64,000 nucleotides of DNA from an uncultured Christensenella sp. (GTDB lineage Bacteria > Bacillota > Clostridia > Christensenellales > UBA1242): assembly GCA_910586385.1 (NCBI GenBank), contig CAJUGX010000003.1, positions 124,001 through 188,000 on the forward strand. The letters are read 5' to 3'. Position numbers and translations under genes: made by a program. The notes under the pieces are model-generated. The model saw only the letters and a list, made by a program, of their open reading frames with translations, made no database searches and was not told the origin of the DNA. Shown here in pieces: positions 34,627 to 41,981 of this stretch. Each line of letters opens with the position of its first letter. Position 1 is the stretch's first letter.

Positions 34627-35877
34627 TTATTCCTTAACAATTTCAATTTTGTTGTTTTCTTTGAGGAAAGTATAAAGCTTGTCAAGAAGCAATTCATTTT
34701 CTTTTCTCAAAACTTCGTTTTCATCCTTAGCGCCCTTGTGAGCATCTTTGATTTCTTTTGCAGAAAGGTCAATCTTGTTTTCATCAAGGAGCTTTCTATA
34801 GATATAACGAGTCTTAATCATCTCAAGAGATCTTGCTTTGGTGTTTTTCAAATAGTCTTCCATATTTGAGCCCGTTTGAAGAAGATAATCCTCAACAGAA
34901 ACATTGTAGACCTTGAGAGCATCAGAAAGCCTGTGAAGTTCATCATGCACAGCATTCTCCACCATAACTTCTGGGATTTCAACCTTTGTGTTTTTAAGAA
35001 GATAATCACGAATAACATATTGGATTTCGTTTTCGTGTTGTTTATCCTTCATACCTTGAATATGAGCAGAGAGGTCTTTTTTATACTCTTCAACTGTTTC
35101 AAATTCTGTCGTATCAGCGACAAACTTGTCAGTAAACTCTGGAACAACCTTTTCTCTTACATCTTTGATTGTCACTTTGAAGAGTGCTTTCTTGCCTTGA
35201 AACTCTTCCGCTTGATAATTTTCAGGGAATGTCACATTGACATCAACTGATTCACCTTTCTTATGTCCAACAAGTTGATCTTCAAATGTGTCGATGAAAG
35301 AATGAGAACCGATTTCAAGTGGATAATCTTGTCCAGCGCCACCATCAAAAGCAACGTTGTCCATATAACCAACGAAATCAATGAGTGCACTGTCTCCAAC
35401 CTTAACTGCTCTGTCCACGCTTTCAAATTTTGCATGATCTTCAAGCAAGTGGTGGATTGCATGTTCGAGATCATGGTCAGTCACTTTGCTGTCATGAACC
35501 TTGAATGTCTGTCCTATATAGTTGCAAAGAGTGAAGTCTGGCACAATTTCAAACAAGATTTGCATCTTGAGTCCGTTTTCAAGAGTAAAACTCTCAAACT
35601 TTGTTGTTGGCATCGCAACTGGCTCAAGTTCTGGATTTTTCTCCAAAACTTCGTTGAGTGTGTTGTTTACAAAATATTCAACAGTATCTTCAAAGAAAAT
35701 ACTGTCACCATAAGTCTTTTCGATGACTCTTCTTGGTGCATGACCTTTTCTGAATCCTTCAACGTTAAATTTGCCTTTTGAAGACTCATAAACCTTCTGA
35801 ACGCCTTCTTCCCATGTCTTTGCGTCAACAGAAAGGTCGATTTCAACTTTTGTGTTTTCTTTTTTAAGCTTAAACAT
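34627..35877 (-). CDS. tig: Trigger factor
   Basis: Trigger factor is the ribosome-bound chaperone and prolyl isomerase. The 416-residue protein has the ribosome-binding loop as GFRKGHAPRRVIEK, where the usual GFRxGKxP Lys is His. An FKBP-type domain follows (about residues 150-240, starting at VGDSALIDFVGYMDN), and the C-terminal chaperone arms are helical. A GGAGG site precedes the ATG. It is the first gene of the tig-clpP-clpX unit. Confidence 0.95.
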   Translation of the reverse strand: MFKLKKENTKVEIDLSVDAKTWEEGVQKVYESSKGKFNVEGFRKGHAPRRVIEKTYGDSIFFEDTVEYFVNNTLNEVLEKNPELEPVAMPTTKFESFTLENGLKMQILFEIVPDFTLCNYIGQTFKVHDSKVTDHDLEHAIHHLLEDHAKFESVDRAVKVGDSALIDFVGYMDNVAFDGGAGQDYPLEIGSHSFIDTFEDQLVGHKKGESVDVNVTFPENYQAEEFQGKKALFKVTIKDVREKVVPEFTDKFVADTTEFETVEEYKKDLSAHIQGMKDKQHENEIQYVIRDYLLKNTKVEIPEVMVENAVHDELHRLSDALKVYNVSVEDYLLQTGSNMEDYLKNTKARSLEMIKTRYIYRKLLDENKIDLSAKEIKDAHKGAKDENEVLRKENELLLDKLYTFLKENNKIEIVKE

Positions 35878-35907
35878 TATTTTACCTCCGAAATGTAAGT
35901 TCGATTG

Positions 35908-35936
35908 ATTTTATCACACGAGAAAACAAAAAGCAA
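35908..35936 (-). promoter_or_regulatory. Promoter of tig-clpP-clpX
   Basis: On the minus strand TTGCTT (35936-35931) and TAAAAT (35913-35908) are spaced 17 bp and lie 30 bp before tig. Confidence 0.55.
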
Positions 35937-35942
35937 ACAATA

Positions 35943-35971
35943 TTGACATAAATGTCACATTTATTTATATA
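35943..35971 (+). promoter_or_regulatory. Promoter-like site with palindromic operator
   Basis: TTGACA (35943-35948) and TATATA (35966-35971), 17 bp apart, could drive plus-strand transcription toward the recombinase gene. The palindrome TGACATAAATGTCA (35944-35957) overlaps the -35 box, as an operator would. Confidence 0.4.
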
Positions 35972-36055
35972 AAGAGCTCGATTTTTGTTTGACAAAGCAT
36001 TGGCAACAAAACCTCATACAATCCTCACCGAATCCTACCTGCCCGATGCAACAAA

Positions 36056-36095
36056 TCAATATATTGGTAGTGTTATGCAAATACTACACAAAATA
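36056..36095. repeat. Dispersed inverted repeat, copy I
   Basis: TTGGTAGTGTT (36064-36074) pairs imperfectly with AATACTACACAA (36080-36091) around a TATGC core, preceded by CAATATA as in the other copies. It lies between tig and the recombinase gene. Confidence 0.5.
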
Positions 36096-36140
36096 GATGA
36101 AAATCTATGCGAAAAATGTTTGTATCAATCTCAAAATTGT

Positions 36141-36169
36141 TTTACAAACTACAAAAAACTTGCTATAAT
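36141..36169 (+). promoter_or_regulatory. Recombinase promoter placed for leaderless mRNA
   Basis: TTTACA (36141-36146) and a perfect TATAAT (36164-36169) are 17 bp apart. The ATG is 8 nt past the -10 box, with no ribosome binding site between. Confidence 0.7.
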
Positions 36170-36177
36170 AATTCGGT

Positions 36178-37215
36178 ATGAAACAGATGTCTTATTATGA
36201 GAAAAGGGATATAAAAAACATGCGCAAAATTGGAGATTATCTTTCTAGTCTCCCAGATTATTGCTATGACTTTTTCACTGGCATCGAAAACAACACATCT
36301 TCTCTTACCCGCGTCAACTATGCAATGGATCTCAAAGTGTTTTTTGATTATCTCGAGCAATATGTGCTCAGAAAACCAAAAAAAGAGATTACTCTCGAAG
36401 ATTTGGACTCCCTCCAAGCCAGAAACATAGAAAACTTCCTTTCTTACCTTTCTTATTATCAAAACGGTGAGAATATGCTCAAAAACACAGAAAGAGGCAA
36501 AGCAAGAAAACTTGCCAGCATAAGAAGCTTCTTCAAATATCTTTTCAATCATGACATGATCTCTTCAAATGTCGCAAGCAAGATTCAAACACCAAAACTC
36601 CACAACAAAGAAATCATCAGATTGGAAAAAGATGAGGTCTCAAGGATGCTTGACGCAGTTCAGTCTCCAACCTCTTTCTCAGAACATCAAAAAAACTACA
36701 ACAAAAACACACAAATACGTGACAATGCCATTGTCACCCTCTTCCTTGGCACCGGCATAAGAATTTCAGAACTTGTCGGCCTCAATGTTGAAGACTTTGA
36801 TTTCTCACAAGACGCTTTCAAAGTCACCCGAAAAGGTGGAAATCAGGCAATCTTGTACTTCTCAAAAGAAGTGACAGCCGCTCTTGATGCTTGGCTTGAG
36901 AAAAGAAAGACTTTGGGACTTGATGAAAACGAACATGCGATGTTTGTCTCACTTCAAAACAAGCGTATCTGCGTGCGCGCAGTTGAAAACCTTGTCAAAA
37001 AGTTTGCAAAAGAGAGTGCACCTCTCAAAAAGATATCCCCACACAAGCTTAGGTCAACATTTGGCACCAATTTGTATAGGGAAACAAAAGATATTTATAT
37101 CGTTGCCGATGTCTTGGGACACAAAGATGTAAACACAACCAAGAAGCATTACGCAGCAATCAATGAAGATATGAGAAAATCCGTCGCAAATGTCATCAAG
37201 ATTCATCAAGACTGA
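36178..37215 (+). CDS. XerC/XerD-type tyrosine recombinase
   Basis: This is a site-specific recombinase of the Xer class, which resolves chromosome dimers at dif sites. The 345-residue protein has an N-terminal SAM-like DNA-binding domain (about 25-140). The catalytic set is Arg in GTGIRISELVGL, Lys in VTRKGG, His-x-x-Arg in SPHKLRSTFG, His in LGHKDVNTTKKHY, and the Tyr nucleophile in the same segment. The length is slightly over the usual 300. There is no adjacent mobile element or attachment site, and the context is housekeeping, so a host Xer role is more likely than a phage integrase. The message appears leaderless. Confidence 0.9.
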   Translation: MKQMSYYEKRDIKNMRKIGDYLSSLPDYCYDFFTGIENNTSSLTRVNYAMDLKVFFDYLEQYVLRKPKKEITLEDLDSLQARNIENFLSYLSYYQNGENMLKNTERGKARKLASIRSFFKYLFNHDMISSNVASKIQTPKLHNKEIIRLEKDEVSRMLDAVQSPTSFSEHQKNYNKNTQIRDNAIVTLFLGTGIRISELVGLNVEDFDFSQDAFKVTRKGGNQAILYFSKEVTAALDAWLEKRKTLGLDENEHAMFVSLQNKRICVRAVENLVKKFAKESAPLKKISPHKLRSTFGTNLYRETKDIYIVADVLGHKDVNTTKKHYAAINEDMRKSVANVIKIHQD

Positions 37216-37243
37216 GCCATCGCATTGTTTACGCATAATACAA

Positions 37244-37280
37244 AATATAGTGTAGTATTCACGACATACCACACTATATT
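37244..37280. repeat. Dispersed inverted repeat, copy D
   Basis: AATATAGTGTAGTAT (37244-37258) and ATACCACACTATATT (37266-37280) pair with one mismatch around a 7-nt loop, followed by T-rich sequence. It lies between the convergent recombinase and spoIVB genes and could work as a terminator. Confidence 0.7.
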
Positions 37281-37290
37281 TATTTTTAAT

Positions 37291-38469
37291 CTATTCCAAC
37301 ATCCAATCTACATAAACTCCATATCCCTTGGTTGGATCAGACATAAATACATGCGTAACCGCACCAATTATCTTTCCATTTTGCATGATTGGAGAACCAC
37401 TCATTCCCTGCACAATTCCACCAGTCAATTCGATCAATCTCTTATCTTTCACACGGAAAACCAAGCTCTTGTCATCTGCACTTTTTTGATATTTTGCCTT
37501 GATGATTTCGATATCGTATTCCTCTCTTATTCCACTTATGCTTGATACAATTTTCGCCGCCCCCATAGTCACACCGAGCCTACCACCAAGTTTTGCAGTC
37601 AGATTCTCATCAACAAGCCCATCAAAATCATTCAAAACCCCGCCAATACCAAACTTGTCGTTCTTTTTTATATCTCCTTTCTTTTCAGCATTTGCAGAGA
37701 AAACGCATCGAAGTTCCCCAGGAGAGTTTCGTTTCCCTTTGTTTATCCCAATCAAATTGCACTGATATACATCTCCACCTGAAATTGGTACAATATTCTC
37801 CCCGTGGGAGTCAACTATCGGATGTCCAAGCGCTCCATACTCATGCGTTTTCGCATTGACAAATGTCAAGGTTCCAACCCCAGCGACATCATCCTTCACC
37901 ATAAGCCCAAGTTTAAGCCTTCCACTCTCCATGTCTCTATGCGTTTTGATGATGGTCTTGATTTCTTTGTTTCTTCTCAAAAACTTGACTTCCACTTCAT
38001 CTGAGGCATTTTGCACAACCTCAGACAATGTTTCCAAACTATCAACCCTTACCCCATCAACTTCTGTGATTATGTCGCCATCTTTCAACTTGTCTGACAC
38101 TTCTTTGCTTTGCCTATTCACAACTATTGCACCATCTGCATTTATTTCAAGCCCGATAGGCACACCGCCGACATAATAATCATCATCATTCGCAAGGTTT
38201 ACGGTCACCTTTTTTATTGGAATAAAACCAAAGAGTTTGAAGACGACTTCACCTTTCTCACTTCTCTGACCAGAGACCCCTTTTTCCGTCTCATTCAACT
38301 TTGTTTTTACCAATCTTCCGAATGTGTGATTTTTGTTTGCAATTTCTATATCTTCATAATCAGCAATAAATCCACCTTCAATATCATTGAGAAGTTGAAT
38401 TGGTGAAAGCACAAGAAAACAAAGACACAGCAACAGTGCCATAAATACAAGAGAAATATTGCGTTTCAT
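37291..38469 (-). CDS. spoIVB: SpoIVB signalling serine peptidase
   Basis: SpoIVB is secreted from the forespore and triggers pro-sigma-K processing by cutting SpoIVFA. The 392-residue protein has an N-terminal membrane/signal segment (about 5-25), a PDZ domain (near 100-180) and an S55 peptidase domain. The catalytic His lies in EYGALGHPIVD and the Ser in GGIVQGMSGSPI. It has no ribosome binding site. A sigma-G/F-type promoter lies directly upstream, with its -10 box 7 nt from the ATG. Confidence 0.95.
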   Translation of the reverse strand: MKRNISLVFMALLLCLCFLVLSPIQLLNDIEGGFIADYEDIEIANKNHTFGRLVKTKLNETEKGVSGQRSEKGEVVFKLFGFIPIKKVTVNLANDDDYYVGGVPIGLEINADGAIVVNRQSKEVSDKLKDGDIITEVDGVRVDSLETLSEVVQNASDEVEVKFLRRNKEIKTIIKTHRDMESGRLKLGLMVKDDVAGVGTLTFVNAKTHEYGALGHPIVDSHGENIVPISGGDVYQCNLIGINKGKRNSPGELRCVFSANAEKKGDIKKNDKFGIGGVLNDFDGLVDENLTAKLGGRLGVTMGAAKIVSSISGIREEYDIEIIKAKYQKSADDKSLVFRVKDKRLIELTGGIVQGMSGSPIMQNGKIIGAVTHVFMSDPTKGYGVYVDWMLE

Positions 38470-38476
38470 ACACAGA

Positions 38477-38505
38477 TAGAATGTGTTGAAATGGTCAAAT
38501 TATGC
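38477..38505 (-). promoter_or_regulatory. Sigma-G/F-type promoter of spoIVB
   Basis: On the minus strand GCATA (38505-38501) and CATTCTA (38483-38477) are 17 bp apart. This fits the forespore sigma consensus (GHATR, CATWNTA). Known Bacillus biology (sigma-F and sigma-G control of spoIVB) supports the reading. Confidence 0.65.
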
Positions 38506-38510
38506 AAATA

Positions 38511-39140
38511 TCAGAGTTCATTCTTAAGCAAAAAGGAATATTGATTAAGTTCTTTTCTGGCCGCTTTATAATCTGGACAGATTTTTGCAACCGCTTGCCA
38601 AAATTGTGGTTTATGATTCATGTGCTTACCATGACACAACTCATGACAAATGACATATCTCACCAGACGTTCCGGCAAAATCAAGAGTTTCCAGTTGAGT
38701 TTCATGACCTTTGCAGTGTTGAAACTCCCCCAAATACGTGTTGAATTTGTAGGTTTTATCTTGTCATAAGAATACCCGGTCTGAGCACCAAGTTCTTGCA
38801 CAATCTTTTCAAGATTTGAAAAATGAGATAAATATATCCTTTTGATTGCAGCCAATTTGTCCTTATCTGACAAGTCTACAAACCCAAAGATAAGACTATC
38901 AAGCGAATCAACCTTGTTTCCAAACAAATAGAAAAACTTTTTCAATTCAAAACTTTTTGAGAAGAGTTCGTTTTGTTTAAGCTTCTTTGATTTGCTCTCA
39001 AGCCATTTTTTCTTGCTATCCAAAAATTCTGAGACCCTTTTATCACTAAGACTTTTAGGAACTTTCAAAACAGCCCTGTCCACATCCACAAGACTTAAAA
39101 CAATGGTTTTTCTTCTTTCTCTGATCAAATCTATCTTCAT
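38511..39140 (-). CDS. YgjP-like (DUF45) metallopeptidase
   Basis: This is a minimal zinc metallopeptidase-like protein of the DUF45/YgjP family, often annotated as M48-related. The 209-residue product has the metal motif VICHELCHGKHMNHKPQFW near residue 170 and the preceding RIWGSFNTAKVMKLNWKLLILP block typical of the family. No signal peptide is seen. The substrate is unknown. The message appears leaderless: TATAAT ends 6 nt before the ATG. Confidence 0.88.
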   Translation of the reverse strand: MKIDLIRERRKTIVLSLVDVDRAVLKVPKSLSDKRVSEFLDSKKKWLESKSKKLKQNELFSKSFELKKFFYLFGNKVDSLDSLIFGFVDLSDKDKLAAIKRIYLSHFSNLEKIVQELGAQTGYSYDKIKPTNSTRIWGSFNTAKVMKLNWKLLILPERLVRYVICHELCHGKHMNHKPQFWQAVAKICPDYKAARKELNQYSFLLKNEL

Positions 39141-39146
39141 AAAAGC

Positions 39147-39174
39147 ATTATATCACACAAATTTCATCTTTCAA
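39147..39174 (-). promoter_or_regulatory. YgjP-like gene promoter placed for leaderless mRNA
   Basis: On the minus strand TTGAAA (39174-39169) and TATAAT (39152-39147) are 16 bp apart; the ATG begins 6 nt after the -10 box and no ribosome binding site exists. Confidence 0.65.
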
Positions 39175-39198
39175 AACAAATCAACAGATTGTATCTTG

Positions 39199-39246
39199 TC
39201 ACATACCACCACAATATATGGTATTATTCAAACACATACCACAATC
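39199..39246. repeat. Dispersed repeat, copy E
   Basis: ACAATATATGGTATTATT (39211-39228) and CACATACCACAAT (39233-39245) are the left and right arms. A second copy of the right arm (CACATACCACCACAAT) lies immediately before the left arm, so the element looks partly duplicated. Confidence 0.5.
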
Positions 39247-39294
39247 GATTTTGTTATGTTATGCAAAAATTTCTTGCATATCACCTGAAATCAT

Positions 39295-39324
39295 TTGACA
39301 AAATCTTTTTATATTATTTATAAT
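39295..39324 (+). promoter_or_regulatory. Promoter of the PadR-like membrane regulator
   Basis: TTGACA (39295-39300) and TATAAT (39319-39324) are both consensus, with an 18-bp spacer. Confidence 0.75.
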
Positions 39325-39345
39325 TTCACTATAGGAGATTTTGTT

Positions 39346-41112
39346 ATGGCATTCAATTCAAATGGACAAATTTCATATTTAGTTTTGGACAGCCTTTCTT
39401 CAGGCTCAAAATATGGACTTGAAATTATAGAATACATTTCAAAAAAGACTGGTGGCACTTATCTCATGAAGAAACCTACCCTTTATTCATGCCTAACCCG
39501 CATGGAAAAGAAAGGCCTCGTTTCTTCGTCATATTGGGGAGAAAGTGAACTTGGTGGCAAGCGTCACTATTATTCAATCACAGCCGCTGGAAGAGGTTCT
39601 TTGGAAGAACTTTCTCGTCTCTTTGCAAATGCAACTTTCGTAAACGATGATGCAGCGAAAGAGACTCCTACCCCAACTGCTCAACCAGAAGAAAAATCAA
39701 CTTTCCTTCACCAAGGAAATATTTTTGATATGGTGAAAGAAGAGAAGGTTGAAAAGAAAACTGAGCCAGAGACGAAATCTGATATTATCGAAAATCAAAT
39801 TGATATCTTCAATATGGATCCAATCGCAGAGCCTGAGAAACGTGACGATGGCGTATTCCTCAGCGAAACAGAAACAATTGACAGTCGCTTGGACGAAGAG
39901 AAGATGACATACTATCAAAACAAACTTGAGCAATCTCCTCAACCAGAGTTTGTTGACGGCGGAAAGTTTCTTGATGAAACAGAAAGACTCACTCCTGACC
40001 AAGAAGAACAAAACAAGAGAATCTATGACACTTCAAGCGAGTTGAAGAAATACAGAAAGAAGAAGAGTTTCTCTGAAAATCAAATCGAAATGGCAGTCGT
40101 TTATGAAGATGAAGATTATGAGCAAATCCAAAAAGAGAGAATTGCCGAACTCAAACGATCTCTTCTCAACATCAAACAAAATGGTGCAGATCAAAAGGAA
40201 GAGCCTGTTCAATCATTCTCAAAGCCAGAATTTGAAAAAAGCCAACAAATGCTTGAAGACAGGGACGATGGCGTACTTCTCTATCAAACAGAATATGTTG
40301 AAGCAAGACCTCTCTCTCGCCCAGAAACAAAAATTGAAACTGAGGAAGTGGAAAGTAACGACGCAATCTTCATCACAGAACCAAGAATGACCGATATTCC
40401 TGTTCAAAAGAAAATTACCCCTCCAAACATTGAGATAAATCTGTATGACAGCAATCTTCCCGCACCAAAGAGAAACAGTGAACTTGAACCAACCTATAAA
40501 GATATGATGGCAAAGCTCTTTGAAAGGAAGAAAGAAAAAGAAATTAAAAAACCTTCAACTCCATCAAATCATGCAGCAATCACTGGGGCAGAACCAATAA
40601 ATACATCAAATTTCACAGATTATTCAACACTCAAGAGATATTACAACTCACAAGGCATCACATTCAAAGAGTACAAGAAGACAAACGTTGAAAGAAACCA
40701 CAACACAAATCTACTCAATCTTATCAGTTCTGCAATTCTCTTGTTGTTGTCTGGCATCGGAAGTGCGATTATTTTCGGAATAATTTCTGGGACTCACAAC
40801 CTCAACAGTGGCACAAACTTCATGTTCTATACCCTCCCAATCTTGTTCCTTGTGCTCGTAGTTGTTGATTTTGTGCTTTACAAATTTACAAAGAGCAAGA
40901 AAGCAACACTGTTCTACAATTCATTCATAAATTGGATTATTTTTATCCTCTCAGTTGCAGTAATTTTTGGAATCAACGCGTTGTGCAAGATGCAGTTTGA
41001 AACAATCGGACAATATGCAACATCATTGTTTATCCCAATTCTCGGAATTTTGCTCCTGCTTCCTGCAAACTATCACATCAGAAAATTCCTTTACAGCAGA
41101 TATGGAAAATAA
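39346..41112 (+). CDS. Membrane-anchored PadR-like regulator with repeated linear motifs
   Basis: The 588-residue protein combines three parts. Residues 1-95 match a PadR winged helix (LDSLSSGSKYGLEIIEYI, then LYSCLTRMEKKGLVSSSYW and GKRHYYSITAAG). Residues about 96-450 are acidic and low-complexity, with a repeated motif: DDGVFLSETET (near 167), DGGKFLDETER (near 204), DDGVLLYQTEY (near 307) and NDAIFITEPR (near 338). A second repeated element, NIFDM/DIFNMDP, occurs near 123 and 150. The last 130 residues hold four membrane helices. A DNA-binding head on a long tether to the membrane suggests signal-responsive regulation. The ATG at 39346 has AGGAG upstream. Confidence 0.82.
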   Translation: MAFNSNGQISYLVLDSLSSGSKYGLEIIEYISKKTGGTYLMKKPTLYSCLTRMEKKGLVSSSYWGESELGGKRHYYSITAAGRGSLEELSRLFANATFVNDDAAKETPTPTAQPEEKSTFLHQGNIFDMVKEEKVEKKTEPETKSDIIENQIDIFNMDPIAEPEKRDDGVFLSETETIDSRLDEEKMTYYQNKLEQSPQPEFVDGGKFLDETERLTPDQEEQNKRIYDTSSELKKYRKKKSFSENQIEMAVVYEDEDYEQIQKERIAELKRSLLNIKQNGADQKEEPVQSFSKPEFEKSQQMLEDRDDGVLLYQTEYVEARPLSRPETKIETEEVESNDAIFITEPRMTDIPVQKKITPPNIEINLYDSNLPAPKRNSELEPTYKDMMAKLFERKKEKEIKKPSTPSNHAAITGAEPINTSNFTDYSTLKRYYNSQGITFKEYKKTNVERNHNTNLLNLISSAILLLLSGIGSAIIFGIISGTHNLNSGTNFMFYTLPILFLVLVVVDFVLYKFTKSKKATLFYNSFINWIIFILSVAVIFGINALCKMQFETIGQYATSLFIPILGILLLLPANYHIRKFLYSRYGK

Positions 41113-41164
41113 AATTTTTCAAAATTAGATGAATAATATCCAGAAAAGCTCACACAATAAAAAT

Positions 41165-41191
41165 AAGTTAAGACGAAAAACATCTTAACTT
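41165..41191 (+). other. Stem-loop in the 3' UTR of the PadR-like gene
   Basis: AAGTTAAGA (41165-41173) and TCTTAACTT (41183-41191) form a perfect 9-bp stem with a 9-nt loop. A second TCTTAAC at 41230-41236 could replace the 3' arm. Confidence 0.55.
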
Positions 41192-41198
41192 CAAAATG

Positions 41199-41254
41199 AA
41201 AAGAGATTTATTTAGTTCGTGAGGAACAATCTTAACATCTCTTTTCTTTTTTTT
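41199..41254 (+). terminator. Branched terminator after the PadR-like gene
   Basis: AAAAGAGAT (41199-41207) pairs with ATCTCTTTT (41237-41245) and encloses a small GTTC/GAAC hairpin; C and T8 follow. Confidence 0.7.
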
Positions 41255-41277
41255 ACTGACATTAGAAAAACCTTATA

Positions 41278-41892
41278 TTATTCACCCTTCACTTTTTTGC
41301 AACCGATTTTGTTGATTAGCAATATAATCAAATTTGCAATAAGAATTACGGCTACAAATATCATCGCCATAATAAAAATATAGAAAGCAGAATTTTCAAA
41401 CAAAGCACAAACAATTGTCATCCCAACACATGCGAAGACTTCCCCAACAACAATCGCCAAAAAACCTTGCCAAAGTTTCAATGAAGACAATCCTGCAATC
41501 AAACTGCCAGTGTATACACCCGTAAGAGGAAGTGGTATTGCGACAAATCCAGCAAGATAGATCAACTTTTTGAGCAAAGTTGACTTTTCACTGAATCTTT
41601 GAAAATATTTTCCAACCTTCATATTTGCAAAACTCAAAAACTTATCGTTTATAAAACCGGTTGTTTTGCTCTTCAGTTTCCTAATCAATATCATGACAAA
41701 AAATGCAGGCAAAAGACTTCCAAACATTGCTATCAAACACGCAGCAACTGGACTCAGCGTAGCTTTTCCAAAAATTTGGACAGACATTCCAAATGGAATG
41801 GCAATTTTGCTCTCCAATGTCGGAATCAACGCAATCAGCAACACTGCAAGCCAAACACAACTTGAAAAATTATCAGCAAAAAAATCAAGCAT
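41278..41892 (-). CDS. Small multidrug export family membrane protein
   Basis: This 204-residue polytopic membrane protein matches the family annotated as putative small multi-drug export protein (COG2426). It has about five to six hydrophobic helices, the early motif LIALIPTLESKIAIPFGMS, where the charged residues inside the first helix pair are typical, and AIPLPLTGVYTGSLIAGL in the second half. Transport function is an annotation for the family, not established. The ATG at 41892 has AAGGGG upstream; a longer in-frame start at 41934 does not. Confidence 0.8.
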   Translation of the reverse strand: MLDFFADNFSSCVWLAVLLIALIPTLESKIAIPFGMSVQIFGKATLSPVAACLIAMFGSLLPAFFVMILIRKLKSKTTGFINDKFLSFANMKVGKYFQRFSEKSTLLKKLIYLAGFVAIPLPLTGVYTGSLIAGLSSLKLWQGFLAIVVGEVFACVGMTIVCALFENSAFYIFIMAMIFVAVILIANLIILLINKIGCKKVKGE

Positions 41893-41951
41893 ATTAGACA
41901 ACCCCTTATGCTCTATAAATATGACGCCAATCAACTGATAATTCCAGATAA

Positions 41952-41977
41952 TAAAAAAAGATGGACAACTTCCATCT
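41952..41977 (-). terminator. Terminator after recN
   Basis: On the minus strand AGATGGA pairs with TCCATCT, followed by U7, just past the recN stop codon. Confidence 0.8.
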
Positions 41978-41981
41978 CCTT

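Noticed and set aside
36178..37215. The tyrosine recombinase as integrase of the capsid operon
   Set aside because: It lies about 20 kb away among core genes, has Xer-type motifs, and is not linked to attachment-site repeats.
40172..40407. Minus-strand frames opposite the PadR-like gene
   Set aside because: They lack ribosome binding sites and mirror the low-complexity Glu/Lys codons of the plus-strand gene.
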